NCBI GenBank assembly: GCA_030601645.1
Contig: JAUWBQ010000044.1
Span: 1-11,071, forward strand
DNA: 11,071 nucleotides
Reading direction: 5' to 3'
Source of the DNA: Candidatus Bathyarchaeota archaeon
GTDB taxonomy: Archaea; Thermoproteota; Bathyarchaeia; TCS64
The notes beneath the pieces are model-generated. The model was given only the letters and a program-made list of their open reading frames with translations, was not told the origin of the DNA and ran no database searches. The translations under genes and the position numbers were made by a program. Shown here in pieces: positions 5,242 to 11,071 of the stretch (position 1 is its first letter; each line of letters starts with the position of its first letter).

Positions 5242-5521
5242 CGTCTTTTTGCCTATATACCCGTATTTTTCTCCTCGACGTTGTCTCCGTACGTTGAACG
5301 TCTCGTTGTCCGTGGCGTGAAGCACGTTGTGAATAGTGTGCCAAGGATCCCAGTACGCTGGAAAAGGTTCTCTAACTTATGATCCGAATCGAAGTAACGT
5401 GAATGTACCCCCATTGTAAACGATGTCTGCCTCCCGTTAACGTACTCCTTTGAGGCCTTGATACGTCTCGATACGGGGAGTCGTTATGACACGTAACAGG
5501 CGTACAATGTTAAGAACACGT
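5191..5521. other. ACGT-dense, palindrome-rich interval
   Basis: The tetramer ACGT begins at 5191, 5211, 5229, 5241, 5278, 5291, 5298, 5324, 5397, 5440, 5463, 5491 and 5518: 13 times in about 331 bases, against one or two expected in random DNA. The palindrome CGTTAACG occurs twice (5192-5199, 5435-5442) and ACGTCTCG twice (5298, 5463). GCTTCACG (5206-5213) is mirrored by CGTGAAGC (5316-5323). The interval lies between the Rad50-like gene and the 3' end of the recombinase gene. Apart from two weak small frames it holds no convincing gene. Confidence 0.6.
5253..5414 (-). CDS. Possible small protein, 53 aa, or remnant of a longer gene
   Basis: An ATG at 5414 opens a 53-residue frame (MGVHSRYFDSDHKLENLF...GDNVEEKNTGI). 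The same frame stays open upstream of the ATG for about 23 more codons (RIKASKEYVNGRQTSFT) with protein-like composition but no start codon. This could be the tail of a decayed gene. No ribosome binding site is seen, and I do not recognise the product. Heavy use of CGT and ACG codons contributes to the ACGT density of the interval. Confidence 0.25.
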   Translation of the reverse strand: MGVHSRYFDSDHKLENLFQRTGILGTLFTTCFTPRTTRRSTYGDNVEEKNTGI

Positions 5522-5529
5522 CCGGAACA

Positions 5530-6738
5530 CTATACACCTCTTCGAACCACAGCCTTACCGTCTCCTACCCGAGAGACGAACAACCAGCCCTCCTCGAAGT
5601 GCCTCACCAGCTCCCCTATATCAATCAACTTGTCACGCCCCCGACCAGAGACCCCACCAACAGAGAAGTCGAGCTTCGAGTACTCGTTCCTGTGAAAGTC
5701 CACCTTCGTCCGATCATAGTAGACATCCTGGGAGCCGGGGAGAATGTGGCCGAAGAGGAACTCCTGGGTCCCCTTGTCAAGCCGAGAGCCGTCGACGCAG
5801 GGACTCCTGAGCACCGAATCGAATGCCTTCCTCAGACAGTGGGGCGTCACATACTCCCACTCCCCCAGCCCTGCAAGCCTCGCAGCCTTCTTAACAAGCA
5901 ACCCCACCCCGCGCCTCCCAAGCCTCATCCGAGATCTTTCGCCTCTATCCCAACGGTTCCAGTCACTGTGGAAGAGAGGATCATCGACACCTATCTCCCC
6001 ATACTGCTCCTCCCGCTCCCTCAAGTACACCCTTAAGGCATCACCAGCCTCGGCGCAGAGAAACGAGTAGTACGGGACCTCCCCCTTGCAGGCATCCGGC
6101 ACACGCACCTTCATCCCCGGATACACTTGAACCCTGAGATACCTCTCCCCAGATTCCAGCTCCTCGGATAAGTCCCCGTGGTTGAGGGCGCACAGAGTTG
6201 AGACCCTGAGCCCACACGACCAGAGCGAGAGGATGATAGCCCTGTCCCGAGTGCTACCGACCGCGTTGGCCATCGCGTGGACCTCACCCTTCGTGGGGAT
6301 GTACTCGGGCCTCTTCCGATATCGGGTGGGCTGATAGTACACCTGCAGCTTCAGATCCTCGAATCCGTTCACATGGAAGAACGTTCTCAGACGCTTGATG
6401 ATGGTGTTGACATACGCTCTGCTGGCTTGATCTCTGGCTTTCTCGTCGGCGTAGTCCTGGATCAGCCTCTCCACCTCATGTTTGTGGAGCTGCGTCAACC
6501 CGTCGGGGTCGTAGCCTGTTCTCTGGCAGAACCTTTTAAGCATGTTCAGGTAACTTTGCCGACTTCCTTCGCTCCCGCTGAATCTGGACAGGTGATCGAG
6601 GAGCATCTGAACAGAAGCGAAGCTGCTCCTCCATGCATCCGAGCCCTCTCGGGCCTCTATGCCGAAGTGCCTCTCGAAGCCCCTTAGGGGGCGCGGACCT
6701 TCTAGGGATATCTTGCCGAAAGCGCTTCTGCGATTCAT
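5530..6738 (-). CDS. Tyrosine recombinase / integrase
   Basis: The 402-residue protein has an N-terminal SAM-like core-binding domain (about 40-135) and a C-terminal tyrosine recombinase domain (about 145-345). Arg178 lies in CGLRVS, a candidate catalytic Lys at 218 or nearby, H300-x2-R303 in TPHCLRKAF, His331 in LFGH, and the nucleophile Tyr340 nine residues later, the XerD spacing. TPHxLRKxF is typical of archaeal integrases. An extra tail of about 60 residues follows the catalytic core. ATG at 6738 is preceded by GGGAG. The gene lies 165 bp downstream of, and co-directional with, a tRNA-Arg gene. That is the usual setting for an integrase whose element sits in the tRNA 3' end, and the element would extend towards position 1. 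Substrate specificity cannot be read off; a chromosomal XerA role is less likely given the context. Confidence 0.88.
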   Translation of the reverse strand: MNRRSAFGKISLEGPRPLRGFERHFGIEAREGSDAWRSSFASVQMLLDHLSRFSGSEGSRQSYLNMLKRFCQRTGYDPDGLTQLHKHEVERLIQDYADEKARDQASRAYVNTIIKRLRTFFHVNGFEDLKLQVYYQPTRYRKRPEYIPTKGEVHAMANAVGSTRDRAIILSLWSCGLRVSTLCALNHGDLSEELESGERYLRVQVYPGMKVRVPDACKGEVPYYSFLCAEAGDALRVYLREREEQYGEIGVDDPLFHSDWNRWDRGERSRMRLGRRGVGLLVKKAARLAGLGEWEYVTPHCLRKAFDSVLRSPCVDGSRLDKGTQEFLFGHILPGSQDVYYDRTKVDFHRNEYSKLDFSVGGVSGRGRDKLIDIGELVRHFEEGWLFVSRVGDGKAVVRRGV

Positions 6739-6789
6739 CGTGTCTCCCTTTTCAGTAATCTTTAATCATCCATCCACATACAAATCTTA

Positions 6790-6829
6790 GACATTGAACG
6801 GTATTTAATGACATTGAGAGGTATTAAAA
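6790..6829. repeat. 20-bp tandem repeat upstream of the integrase gene
   Basis: GACATTGAACGGTATTTAAT (6790-6809) is followed directly by GACATTGAGAGGTATTAAAA (6810-6829), and a third GGTAT begins at 6830. Read on the minus strand, each unit contains a TATA-like TTAAATACC or TTTAATACC. The pair could therefore be a tandem promoter for the integrase, operator sites overlapping it, or arm-type integrase binding sites near the attachment site. Confidence 0.7.
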
Positions 6830-6903
6830 GGTATAGCTCAGCGTCGTTTAATTGAATAAAATATTATTTCAGTATCGTGATGGAGGAATCCGCCCACTAT
6901 AGT

Positions 6904-6979
6904 TGGCGGGCCCGATGGGATTCGAACCCATGGTCTCCGGCTCCGGAGGCCGGTGCATTATCCACTCTGCTACGGGCCC
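6904..6979 (-). tRNA. tRNA-Arg (anticodon CCG)
   Basis: A complete cloverleaf is seen. Acceptor stem GGGCCCG pairs with CGGGCCC. The D arm is GCAGAGTGGATAATGC. Anticodon stem CCGGC/GCCGG encloses the loop CTCCGGA, giving anticodon CCG (codon CGG). The T arm is ATGGG-TTCGAAT-CCCAT. Discriminator G and a genomically encoded CCA complete the 3' end. There is no intron and no long variable arm. An AT-rich TTTTAATC element lies about 30 bases upstream. Its 3' end faces the integrase gene and is the probable attachment site. Confidence 0.95.
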
Positions 6980-7113
6980 ACCGCACAAAATGGACCGACC
7001 ACACCAGATTAAAACATTTCCACCGACCCCCCAGAGCCCAGAACCAAGCGAAATACCATAAAAATCCCACATTCGATACTTTTCTCCTAGTCAACAAATC
7101 AGAACAGAACGAA

Positions 7114-7389
7114 ATGGTAGACCTCAAGCAACTCACCGAGGAGAACGTCGAGAAGATGACCCCCAGACGCAGGAAAGAACTCGGCATAACCCTGCTACCT
7201 ATGTCCCTGGAGGAAGCCCTGGACAACCTCGAGGAGAGCCCCTTCGTCCGCGACATCCTAGGCCCAGATATACTGGACATCTACGTCGGAGCCAAGAGGA
7301 GGGAGTACGCCGGCCACAAAGAAGCCAAAAAAGCGGGCGACAGCCAAGAACGCCAGTGGGAGTACGACAGATACCTCCTCAGAGCCTGA
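7114..7389 (+). CDS. Stand-alone glutamine synthetase C-terminal segment
   Basis: The 91-residue product closely follows the last 80 or so residues of type I glutamine synthetase. NVEKMTPRRRKELGI corresponds to the family's N-I-Y-x-M-S-x-E-E-R-K-x-x-G-I. LLPMSLEEALDNLEES corresponds to LPGSLxEALxxLExD. LGPDILDIYVGAKRREY and the ending QWEYDRYL correspond to the final WExxRYL. The catalytic core is absent and nothing upstream encodes it: the sequence before ATG 7114 is the tRNA. CATAAAAAT at about 7057-7065 could be a TATA box, so this may be an expressed small gene rather than debris. It could be a remnant left by recombination next to the tRNA, or a small protein that binds or mimics glutamine synthetase. 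The frame stays open further upstream through the tRNA, which is not coding. Confidence 0.7.
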   Translation: MVDLKQLTEENVEKMTPRRRKELGITLLPMSLEEALDNLEESPFVRDILGPDILDIYVGAKRREYAGHKEAKKAGDSQERQWEYDRYLLRA

Positions 7390-7411
7390 GGCTACAGTCC
7401 CTCAAACTCAT

Positions 7412-8137
7412 CTATTCCCGTCTGCTCAGCTCGGCGAACGACTCCCTCAGGAGCCTCTGGGCGCTCTCCGCAATCACGGGGCCGATCCCCTTCACCTCCG
7501 ACAGAGGCCCGCTCAGGCGCCGGGTCTTTCCGCTCCTCGATACGCTAATCTCCGCATTTGTGAACTCCTCCATGACCCTGAAGGGGCTGTCGAACTGCAC
7601 GAGGAGCTCCTCCGCCAGAGTCGTCCCAATCTGGGGCAAACCCGAGAGGAGGAACACCTGCTGCCGGTGGAGGGGCATGTCCCGCCTCACGCTGCGGAGC
7701 TGCACAGGACGCTCCTCCTTAACCTGCTCCCTGTACGCGAGGCGATGGAGGAGAACCGAGGTGGCCTCAGTATCCTCAGTAGGAATAATGGACAAGCCAT
7801 AGTCGAGGGCGAGGCTGGAGAGGGCACCATAGACCGAGGCGGGCTTCATCCTGCTCCTCCTGAAAGCCCTAGACATCCGTCCCTCCAGGATCAGGATGGG
7901 CTTCTCATAGGCCTCGGCCATGTCCCTGGCCTGGCTGAAGAGGCGGCCGTCCCTCATGCTGCCCAGAAAGTCGGTGACATTCTTCCTCTCCACGCCACAG
8001 CGATCCGAGACCACGTAGTCACAGACATCCAGCCTCCGAACCTCGACGTCGAAACCCGACAGCCGGAAATAGTTCACAATGTCCCGCCTGCTGGAGGCCT
8101 CATTACTGTCCACGAAGATGTGGAGCCCCTCAACCAT
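7412..8137 (-). CDS. XPF/ERCC4-family structure-specific nuclease
   Basis: From ATG 8137 the 241-residue product is a short archaeal XPF: an ERCC4 nuclease domain (about 5-135) followed by two helix-hairpin-helix motifs (about 163-187 and 214-230, LSGLPQIGTTLAEELL and VKGIGPVIAESAQ). The catalytic signature is E50-R51-K52-x3-D56 in VERKNVTDF, with Asp10 and Asp40 in supporting positions. The helicase domain of euryarchaeal Hef is absent, as in crenarchaeal XPF. Such nucleases cut 3' flaps and branched DNA in repair, usually with PCNA; no clear PCNA-binding peptide is visible at the C-terminus. The frame is open further upstream, but that part overlaps the MobB gene. ATG 8137 overlaps the MobB stop by 8 bp and marks a coupled start. 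Confidence 0.88.
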   Translation of the reverse strand: MVEGLHIFVDSNEASSRRDIVNYFRLSGFDVEVRRLDVCDYVVSDRCGVERKNVTDFLGSMRDGRLFSQARDMAEAYEKPILILEGRMSRAFRRSRMKPASVYGALSSLALDYGLSIIPTEDTEATSVLLHRLAYREQVKEERPVQLRSVRRDMPLHRQQVFLLSGLPQIGTTLAEELLVQFDSPFRVMEEFTNAEISVSRSGKTRRLSGPLSEVKGIGPVIAESAQRLLRESFAELSRRE

Positions 8138-8894
8138 CCTTACCACCCGCCTCAAACTCCAGCTCCACCCTAGACGGAGCCTCGACCCCCTTAAACGACT
8201 TGACGAGGCCGAGGACGACGCCCCTGGTGACGTCCTGAACAAAGGGCCCCAGCGGCACGACCTCACCGTCGACCCTGAGGGTGAAACCCGGAGCAAATCC
8301 GACGCACTTATCCACGCTCGCCTCCCCCGCCAGTATCGCCCTGCCCAAGCCCAGGCAATCCTCGTAGCCGCATCCGTGGCAGTCGAGGCCAGGGAGCATG
8401 GGGAACGCCCTCGCCTCAACGATGTCCGCAAGCTCACCCCCCCCATCCAAGGACACCACGGGGACATCACCCTGAGCCCGCAAACCCCCCTCAGCCAGGG
8501 CAGCCATCGCAATCTCCAACCCGTTAGACAGGCCCTCGATCTCCCCAGCCTCCCGGGGGACGATGATCTTCGCCATGGTCTCCAGGGACTTGAACCCCTC
8601 GAGGACGACGAAGTCGAGGCCCCCCAGTCTGGAGACCGCCTCATTCACCGTGAAGAAGCGATCTATAAAGAAAGCCGAGCCCCTCCCGTGGAGGATAGCG
8701 GTCGCCCGGGACCCCGCCTCCCTGTGACGCCAAGTGTCCTTCCCCGGAGTGTCTAAGAGGACATCCTCGGCGGTGTGCTTCAGGGTGCCCACTCTATGGC
8801 CCCGATCCGTCAGCTCCCTCACAAGGGCTTCGACCACCCTGGTCTTCCCCGAGTTCTTATACCCGATGACCGAGACGGCTCTGGCGAACATCAT
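8130..8894 (-). CDS. mobB: MobB-like molybdopterin-guanine dinucleotide protein with Fe-S motif
   Basis: The 254-residue protein starts with the MobB P-loop fold: VIGYKNSGKT (9-18), GHRVGTLKH, the D-T-x-x-H-R-x-A-G motif in KDTWRHREAGS (52-62), and FVVLEGFKSL (95-104). MobB binds GTP and assists attachment of GMP to molybdopterin. A second domain follows, with Cys172, Cys175, Cys180 and Cys197 in the pattern C-x2-C-G-x3-C-x16-C, and the spacer resembling the small 4Fe-4S domain (AILAGEA). This fusion suggests a link to Fe-S redox enzymes or maturation. ATG at 8894 lies 9 bp after the methyltransferase stop, with a second ATG at 8891. The gene is in the middle of a three-gene operon. Confidence 0.87.
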   Translation of the reverse strand: MMFARAVSVIGYKNSGKTRVVEALVRELTDRGHRVGTLKHTAEDVLLDTPGKDTWRHREAGSRATAILHGRGSAFFIDRFFTVNEAVSRLGGLDFVVLEGFKSLETMAKIIVPREAGEIEGLSNGLEIAMAALAEGGLRAQGDVPVVSLDGGGELADIVEARAFPMLPGLDCHGCGYEDCLGLGRAILAGEASVDKCVGFAPGFTLRVDGEVVPLGPFVQDVTRGVVLGLVKSFKGVEAPSRVELEFEAGGKDG

Positions 8895-8903
8895 TTCACA
8901 CGG

Positions 8904-9443
8904 TTACTCCATGGACCGGTGGGTTATATCCTTCACTACAGACCTCGAAGACTCGAACGAAAAGGAGCCGCACGTCTTCCTGAACCTGAACTCAATGGTC
9001 CGGTATATGTTCCAGAGGAAGAGATCGAGAAACCTCTTGAACGGCAGCCTGAGGGGCGATCTCCTCTCGACAGAGAGAACCTCGAACCCATACTTGGCCA
9101 GGGAGACAACATCGTATTCGCAGAAGAGGGCCCGGTGAGCCAGCCTGTAGGCGCCATCGGACTTGAAATAGGGCACGACCCCCTGCAGAATGCCCCCGTC
9201 CCTGAGCACCCTATTGGATTCTATCACGGCGTGATCTACATCATCAAGGTGCTCCAGGACCTGTCTCGCCAGCACCTCGTGGAATACTCCGTCCCGGAAT
9301 GGGAAGCCACTGTCGAGATCTGCCATGACGTCGACCTCCTCAACGTAAAAGTTCTGGTAGATCAGCCTAGTGGCGGGGTGGATGTCGACGTTCACACAGT
9401 CACGCCTGTAGTCCGTACCGGATCCGAGGTTGAGCTTAGGCAT
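8904..9443 (-). CDS. Class I SAM-dependent methyltransferase
   Basis: This 179-residue product has the small methyltransferase fold. Motif I is LNLGSG immediately after the start, with the acidic residue ending the second strand in VNVDIHP. DGVFHEVLARQVLEHLDDV is the post-II region found in type 11 methyltransferases, and LRDGGILQGVVPYF is motif III. The substrate is unknown; the basic, aromatic C-terminal helix (FKRFLDLFLWNIYRTIEFRFRK) could contact membrane or nucleic acid. ATG 9443 is chosen because a TATA-like CATATATTT lies about 25 bases upstream. A TTG at 9470 would add nine residues (KDNNLGIQ) and would overlap that element. It is the first gene of the minus-strand operon. Confidence 0.8.
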   Translation of the reverse strand: MPKLNLGSGTDYRRDCVNVDIHPATRLIYQNFYVEEVDVMADLDSGFPFRDGVFHEVLARQVLEHLDDVDHAVIESNRVLRDGGILQGVVPYFKSDGAYRLAHRALFCEYDVVSLAKYGFEVLSVERRSPLRLPFKRFLDLFLWNIYRTIEFRFRKTCGSFSFESSRSVVKDITHRSME

Positions 9444-9563
9444 CTGTATACCTAAATTATTATCCTTCAAATATATGTAAAAGTTCTCGCCCAGGGAGAC
9501 AATCGATTTGAAACCTGTGCGCCCTCGAATTCTACAAATACCTCCTGGGACAGACTAAGGCTG
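9444..9563. promoter_or_regulatory. Divergent promoter region, methyltransferase operon / RNase J-like gene
   Basis: Leftwards, CATATATTT (minus, about 9467-9475) sits about 25-30 bases from ATG 9443. Rightwards, CTACAAATACC (about 9532-9542) is about 25 bases before ATG 9564, fitting a leaderless transcript. No ribosome binding site precedes ATG 9564. Confidence 0.45.
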
Positions 9564-10925
9564 ATGGTATCCCTCACCTTCTACGGCGGCGTAAACGAGA
9601 TAGGCGGCAACAAGATTCTCCTCCAGGACGGAGACGCCCGGATCTGGCTGGACTTCGGGAAGTCCTTCACCGTGGGAGAGGACTACTACGCGGGATGGCT
9701 CCAGCCGCGGAGGGTCAACGGCGTGGGCGACTACTTCGAGTTCGACCTCCTGCCCCGACTTCCTGGCCTCTACTCGGAGGATATGCTGGAGAACACGAGC
9801 CTGGGATACGAGGAGCCCGGGTTCGACGGAGTCTTCATAAGCCACGCCCATGCGGATCACGTCACCCACATACAATTTCTCGATCCCGCCATCCCCGTAT
9901 ACACCGGAGCCGGGACCAAGCTCTTCATGGAGGCCATGGAGAAGACCAGCTCATTCGCAAACTACAGAGAGCACGACTACCGGAGCTTCCGGACAGGCAA
10001 CCGGATCAGGGTCGGACCCCTCGAGCTAGAGCCCATCCACGTGGACCACTCCATACCCGCCGCCTATGGCTACATAATTCACACCTCTGCTGGATGCGTG
10101 GTTTACACTGGGGATATCCGGGCCCACGGTCCCAAGCACGAGATGACCCAGGAGTTCCTCGAGGCCGCAGAGTACGTGGAGCCCATCGCCCTAATATCCG
10201 AGGGCACCAGAATGGAGCTCAGGGGACGGAGGCGCAACCTGTCTGAGGCCCAAGTGCTGAACGGCGTGACAAAAGTGTGCAAAGACGCAGACGGGCAGGG
10301 GAAGGCGGTGTTCTACACCCACGGGCCCAGGGACATGGACAGGCTGCACACCTTCTCCTTCGCAGCCGAGAGCTGCGGAAGGCGGATGGTGGTCTCCACC
10401 AGGACCGCCCACCTCCTCCACAGGCTGGTCGAGGACGAGCACCTGGACCTCCCCGACCCCACAGGGGACGATCTGGTGGCGGTCTACTTCAGGAGGAAGA
10501 GGAGCGGCGGCTACGATGAGAAGGACTACTATCTCTGGGAGAGGGAGTTCCTCGACGCGATGGTGACCTCCAAAGATCTGAGGAGGCGCCCCAGGGACTA
10601 CATCGTGAGCCTCGGCTTCAACGCATTCACGGAGCTAATCGACATCCAGCCCCAGCCAGGCAGCCCCTTCATATACAGCATGAGCGAACCCTTCGGAGAG
10701 GACGACCTCGAAGAGAGGGTGATGCACAACTGGCTCGATCACTTCGGCCTCGCCTACCACCAGCTCCACGCTTCGGGCCACATGAGCAGAAAAGAACTCC
10801 GTGAGGCCATAGGCCGGGTGAAACCCGGGAAGCTATTCCCAGTCCACACCGAGAATCCCCAGCTCTTCTCCGACTTCCACGGTAACGTCGTTTCTCCAAT
10901 ATTAGGAGAGACCTACACGATCTGA
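9564..10925 (+). CDS. RNase J-like metallo-beta-lactamase/beta-CASP ribonuclease
   Basis: The 453-residue protein opens with the RNase J signature GGVNEIGGNKILL (8-20) and LDFG (29-32). The zinc-binding HAHADH lies at 94-99, VDHSIPAAYGYII at 160-172 holds His162, and YTGDIR at 181-186 holds Asp184. The beta-CASP insertion runs from about 215 to 370 (EGTRMEL, then VFYTHGPRDMDR and the STRTAHLL region). The C-terminal motifs ASGHMSRKEL and LFPVHTENP supply the later metal-site histidines. Archaeal RNase J homologues are 5'-3' exoribonucleases in RNA decay and rRNA processing. The bacterial C-terminal domain is absent, as usual in archaea. A 25-residue insertion (about 40-65, YYAGWLQPRRVNGVGDYFEF) follows the first strands. 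It is monocistronic, and its end faces a convergent gene 8 bp away. Confidence 0.9.
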   Translation: MVSLTFYGGVNEIGGNKILLQDGDARIWLDFGKSFTVGEDYYAGWLQPRRVNGVGDYFEFDLLPRLPGLYSEDMLENTSLGYEEPGFDGVFISHAHADHVTHIQFLDPAIPVYTGAGTKLFMEAMEKTSSFANYREHDYRSFRTGNRIRVGPLELEPIHVDHSIPAAYGYIIHTSAGCVVYTGDIRAHGPKHEMTQEFLEAAEYVEPIALISEGTRMELRGRRRNLSEAQVLNGVTKVCKDADGQGKAVFYTHGPRDMDRLHTFSFAAESCGRRMVVSTRTAHLLHRLVEDEHLDLPDPTGDDLVAVYFRRKRSGGYDEKDYYLWEREFLDAMVTSKDLRRRPRDYIVSLGFNAFTELIDIQPQPGSPFIYSMSEPFGEDDLEERVMHNWLDHFGLAYHQLHASGHMSRKELREAIGRVKPGKLFPVHTENPQLFSDFHGNVVSPILGETYTI

Positions 10926-10933
10926 TGCGAAGA

Positions 10934-11071
10934 TCACCCTACCATCATCCTCACGACCTCATAGGGGGCGAGGAGGTATGGCAGCAAGTAGGCGGGGATG
11001 TTTCTGAAGGGCAGCACCTCAGGCCTGAACCGAATTTTGAGGAAATCCTCAAAGGTTCTTGCGTCCAGATC
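10934..11071 (-). CDS. 3' end of an unidentified gene
   Basis: The last 45 codons of a minus-strand frame run in from the right edge and end with TGA at 10934-10936. The peptide has hydrophobic and proline-rich character (VLPFRNIPAYLLPYLLAPYEVVRMMVG). Composition and spacing (convergent with the RNase J-like gene) make it credible as coding, but too little is present to name a family. Confidence 0.5.
   Translation of the reverse strand, partial: DLDARTFEDFLKIRFRPEVLPFRNIPAYLLPYLLAPYEVVRMMVG

Noticed and set aside
5144..5344. 66-aa minus-strand frame in the ACGT-dense interval
   Set aside because: Arg/His/Gln-rich composition, no ribosome binding site, and overlap with two more protein-like small frames. 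It probably arises from the repeated CGT/ACG pattern.
1..5529. Second copy of the tRNA-Arg 3' end as an att site
   Set aside because: I looked for the T-arm and acceptor sequence in the left part of the window and found no match; the far border, if any, is outside.
6877..7113. N-terminal extension of the glutamine-synthetase-like ORF
   Set aside because: This part reads through the antisense of the tRNA-Arg gene and has no protein-like pattern; homology begins at ATG 7114.
7390..8644. Longer reading of the XPF-like gene, starting at 8644
   Set aside because: The extra N-terminal 169 residues are Arg/Ser/Trp-rich and lie antiphase over the MobB gene in the same strand. ATG 8137 gives the normal XPF start and an 8-bp coupled overlap.
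8079..9455. Long plus-strand frames over the MobB and methyltransferase genes
   Set aside because: These are shadows of GC-rich coding DNA on the other strand. The minus-strand frames carry complete family motifs; the plus-strand ones carry none.
1..11071. CRISPR array, rRNA or IS element with terminal inverted repeats
   Set aside because: No regularly spaced repeats, no rRNA-like stretches and no transposase-like frame were seen. The only repeats are the AAA segment, the GC tracts and the 20-bp tandem pair.

Overview
The window is archaeal. It shows TATA-type promoters close to start codons (several genes look leaderless), TTG and GTG starts with G-rich ribosome binding sites, an encoded-CCA tRNA-Arg, an archaeal XPF-type nuclease, an archaeal RNase J-like protein and ESCRT/Cdv-type proteins. 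A Thermoproteota-type (TACK) or related archaeon is the likeliest source; the lineage cannot be fixed from the sequence alone.

Region 1 (1-3672) is visibly AT-rich and is built around ESCRT-type membrane remodelling. A minus-strand operon encodes an ESCRT-III (Snf7/CdvB-like) protein and, 8 bp on, a MIT-AAA ATPase (Vps4/CdvC-like). Divergently, from a shared promoter, lies a 367-aa protein that looks like an ESCRT-II/ESCRT-III hybrid: an N-terminal pair of winged helices, then an ESCRT-III-like helical core, the layout of eukaryotic CHMP7. Its tail carries a plausible MIT-interacting motif. A tandem winged-helix protein sits at the left edge. A 178-bp near-identical copy of part of the AAA gene, ending just before the Walker A motif, sits downstream of that gene and is walled in by GCGCGC tracts. 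The same tracts recur just past other stop codons and flank the whole ESCRT block as a 13-bp direct repeat.

Region 2 (3673-6903) has higher GC and carries small accessory genes: a stand-alone protein resembling the second N-terminal subdomain of CDC48, an AbrB-type swapped-hairpin regulator, a coiled-coil-less Rad50/SMC-like ATPase with degenerate catalytic motifs, an ACGT-dense interval of about 330 bp, and a tyrosine recombinase. The recombinase lies downstream of the 3' end of a tRNA-Arg(CCG), with a 20-bp tandem repeat between them. This is the arrangement expected at one end of an integrated element, which would extend leftwards and could include the ESCRT block. No second att copy is visible in the window.

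Region 3 (6904-11071) looks like host chromosome: the tRNA, a stand-alone glutamine-synthetase C-terminal segment, a tight minus-strand operon (methyltransferase, MobB with an Fe-S motif, XPF-like nuclease), a divergent RNase J-like ribonuclease and the 3' end of one more gene.

The strongest candidate for something undescribed is a compact, possibly mobile archaeal ESCRT module with a CHMP7-like component, its own MIT-AAA ATPase and a truncated, GC-tract-bounded copy of that ATPase.
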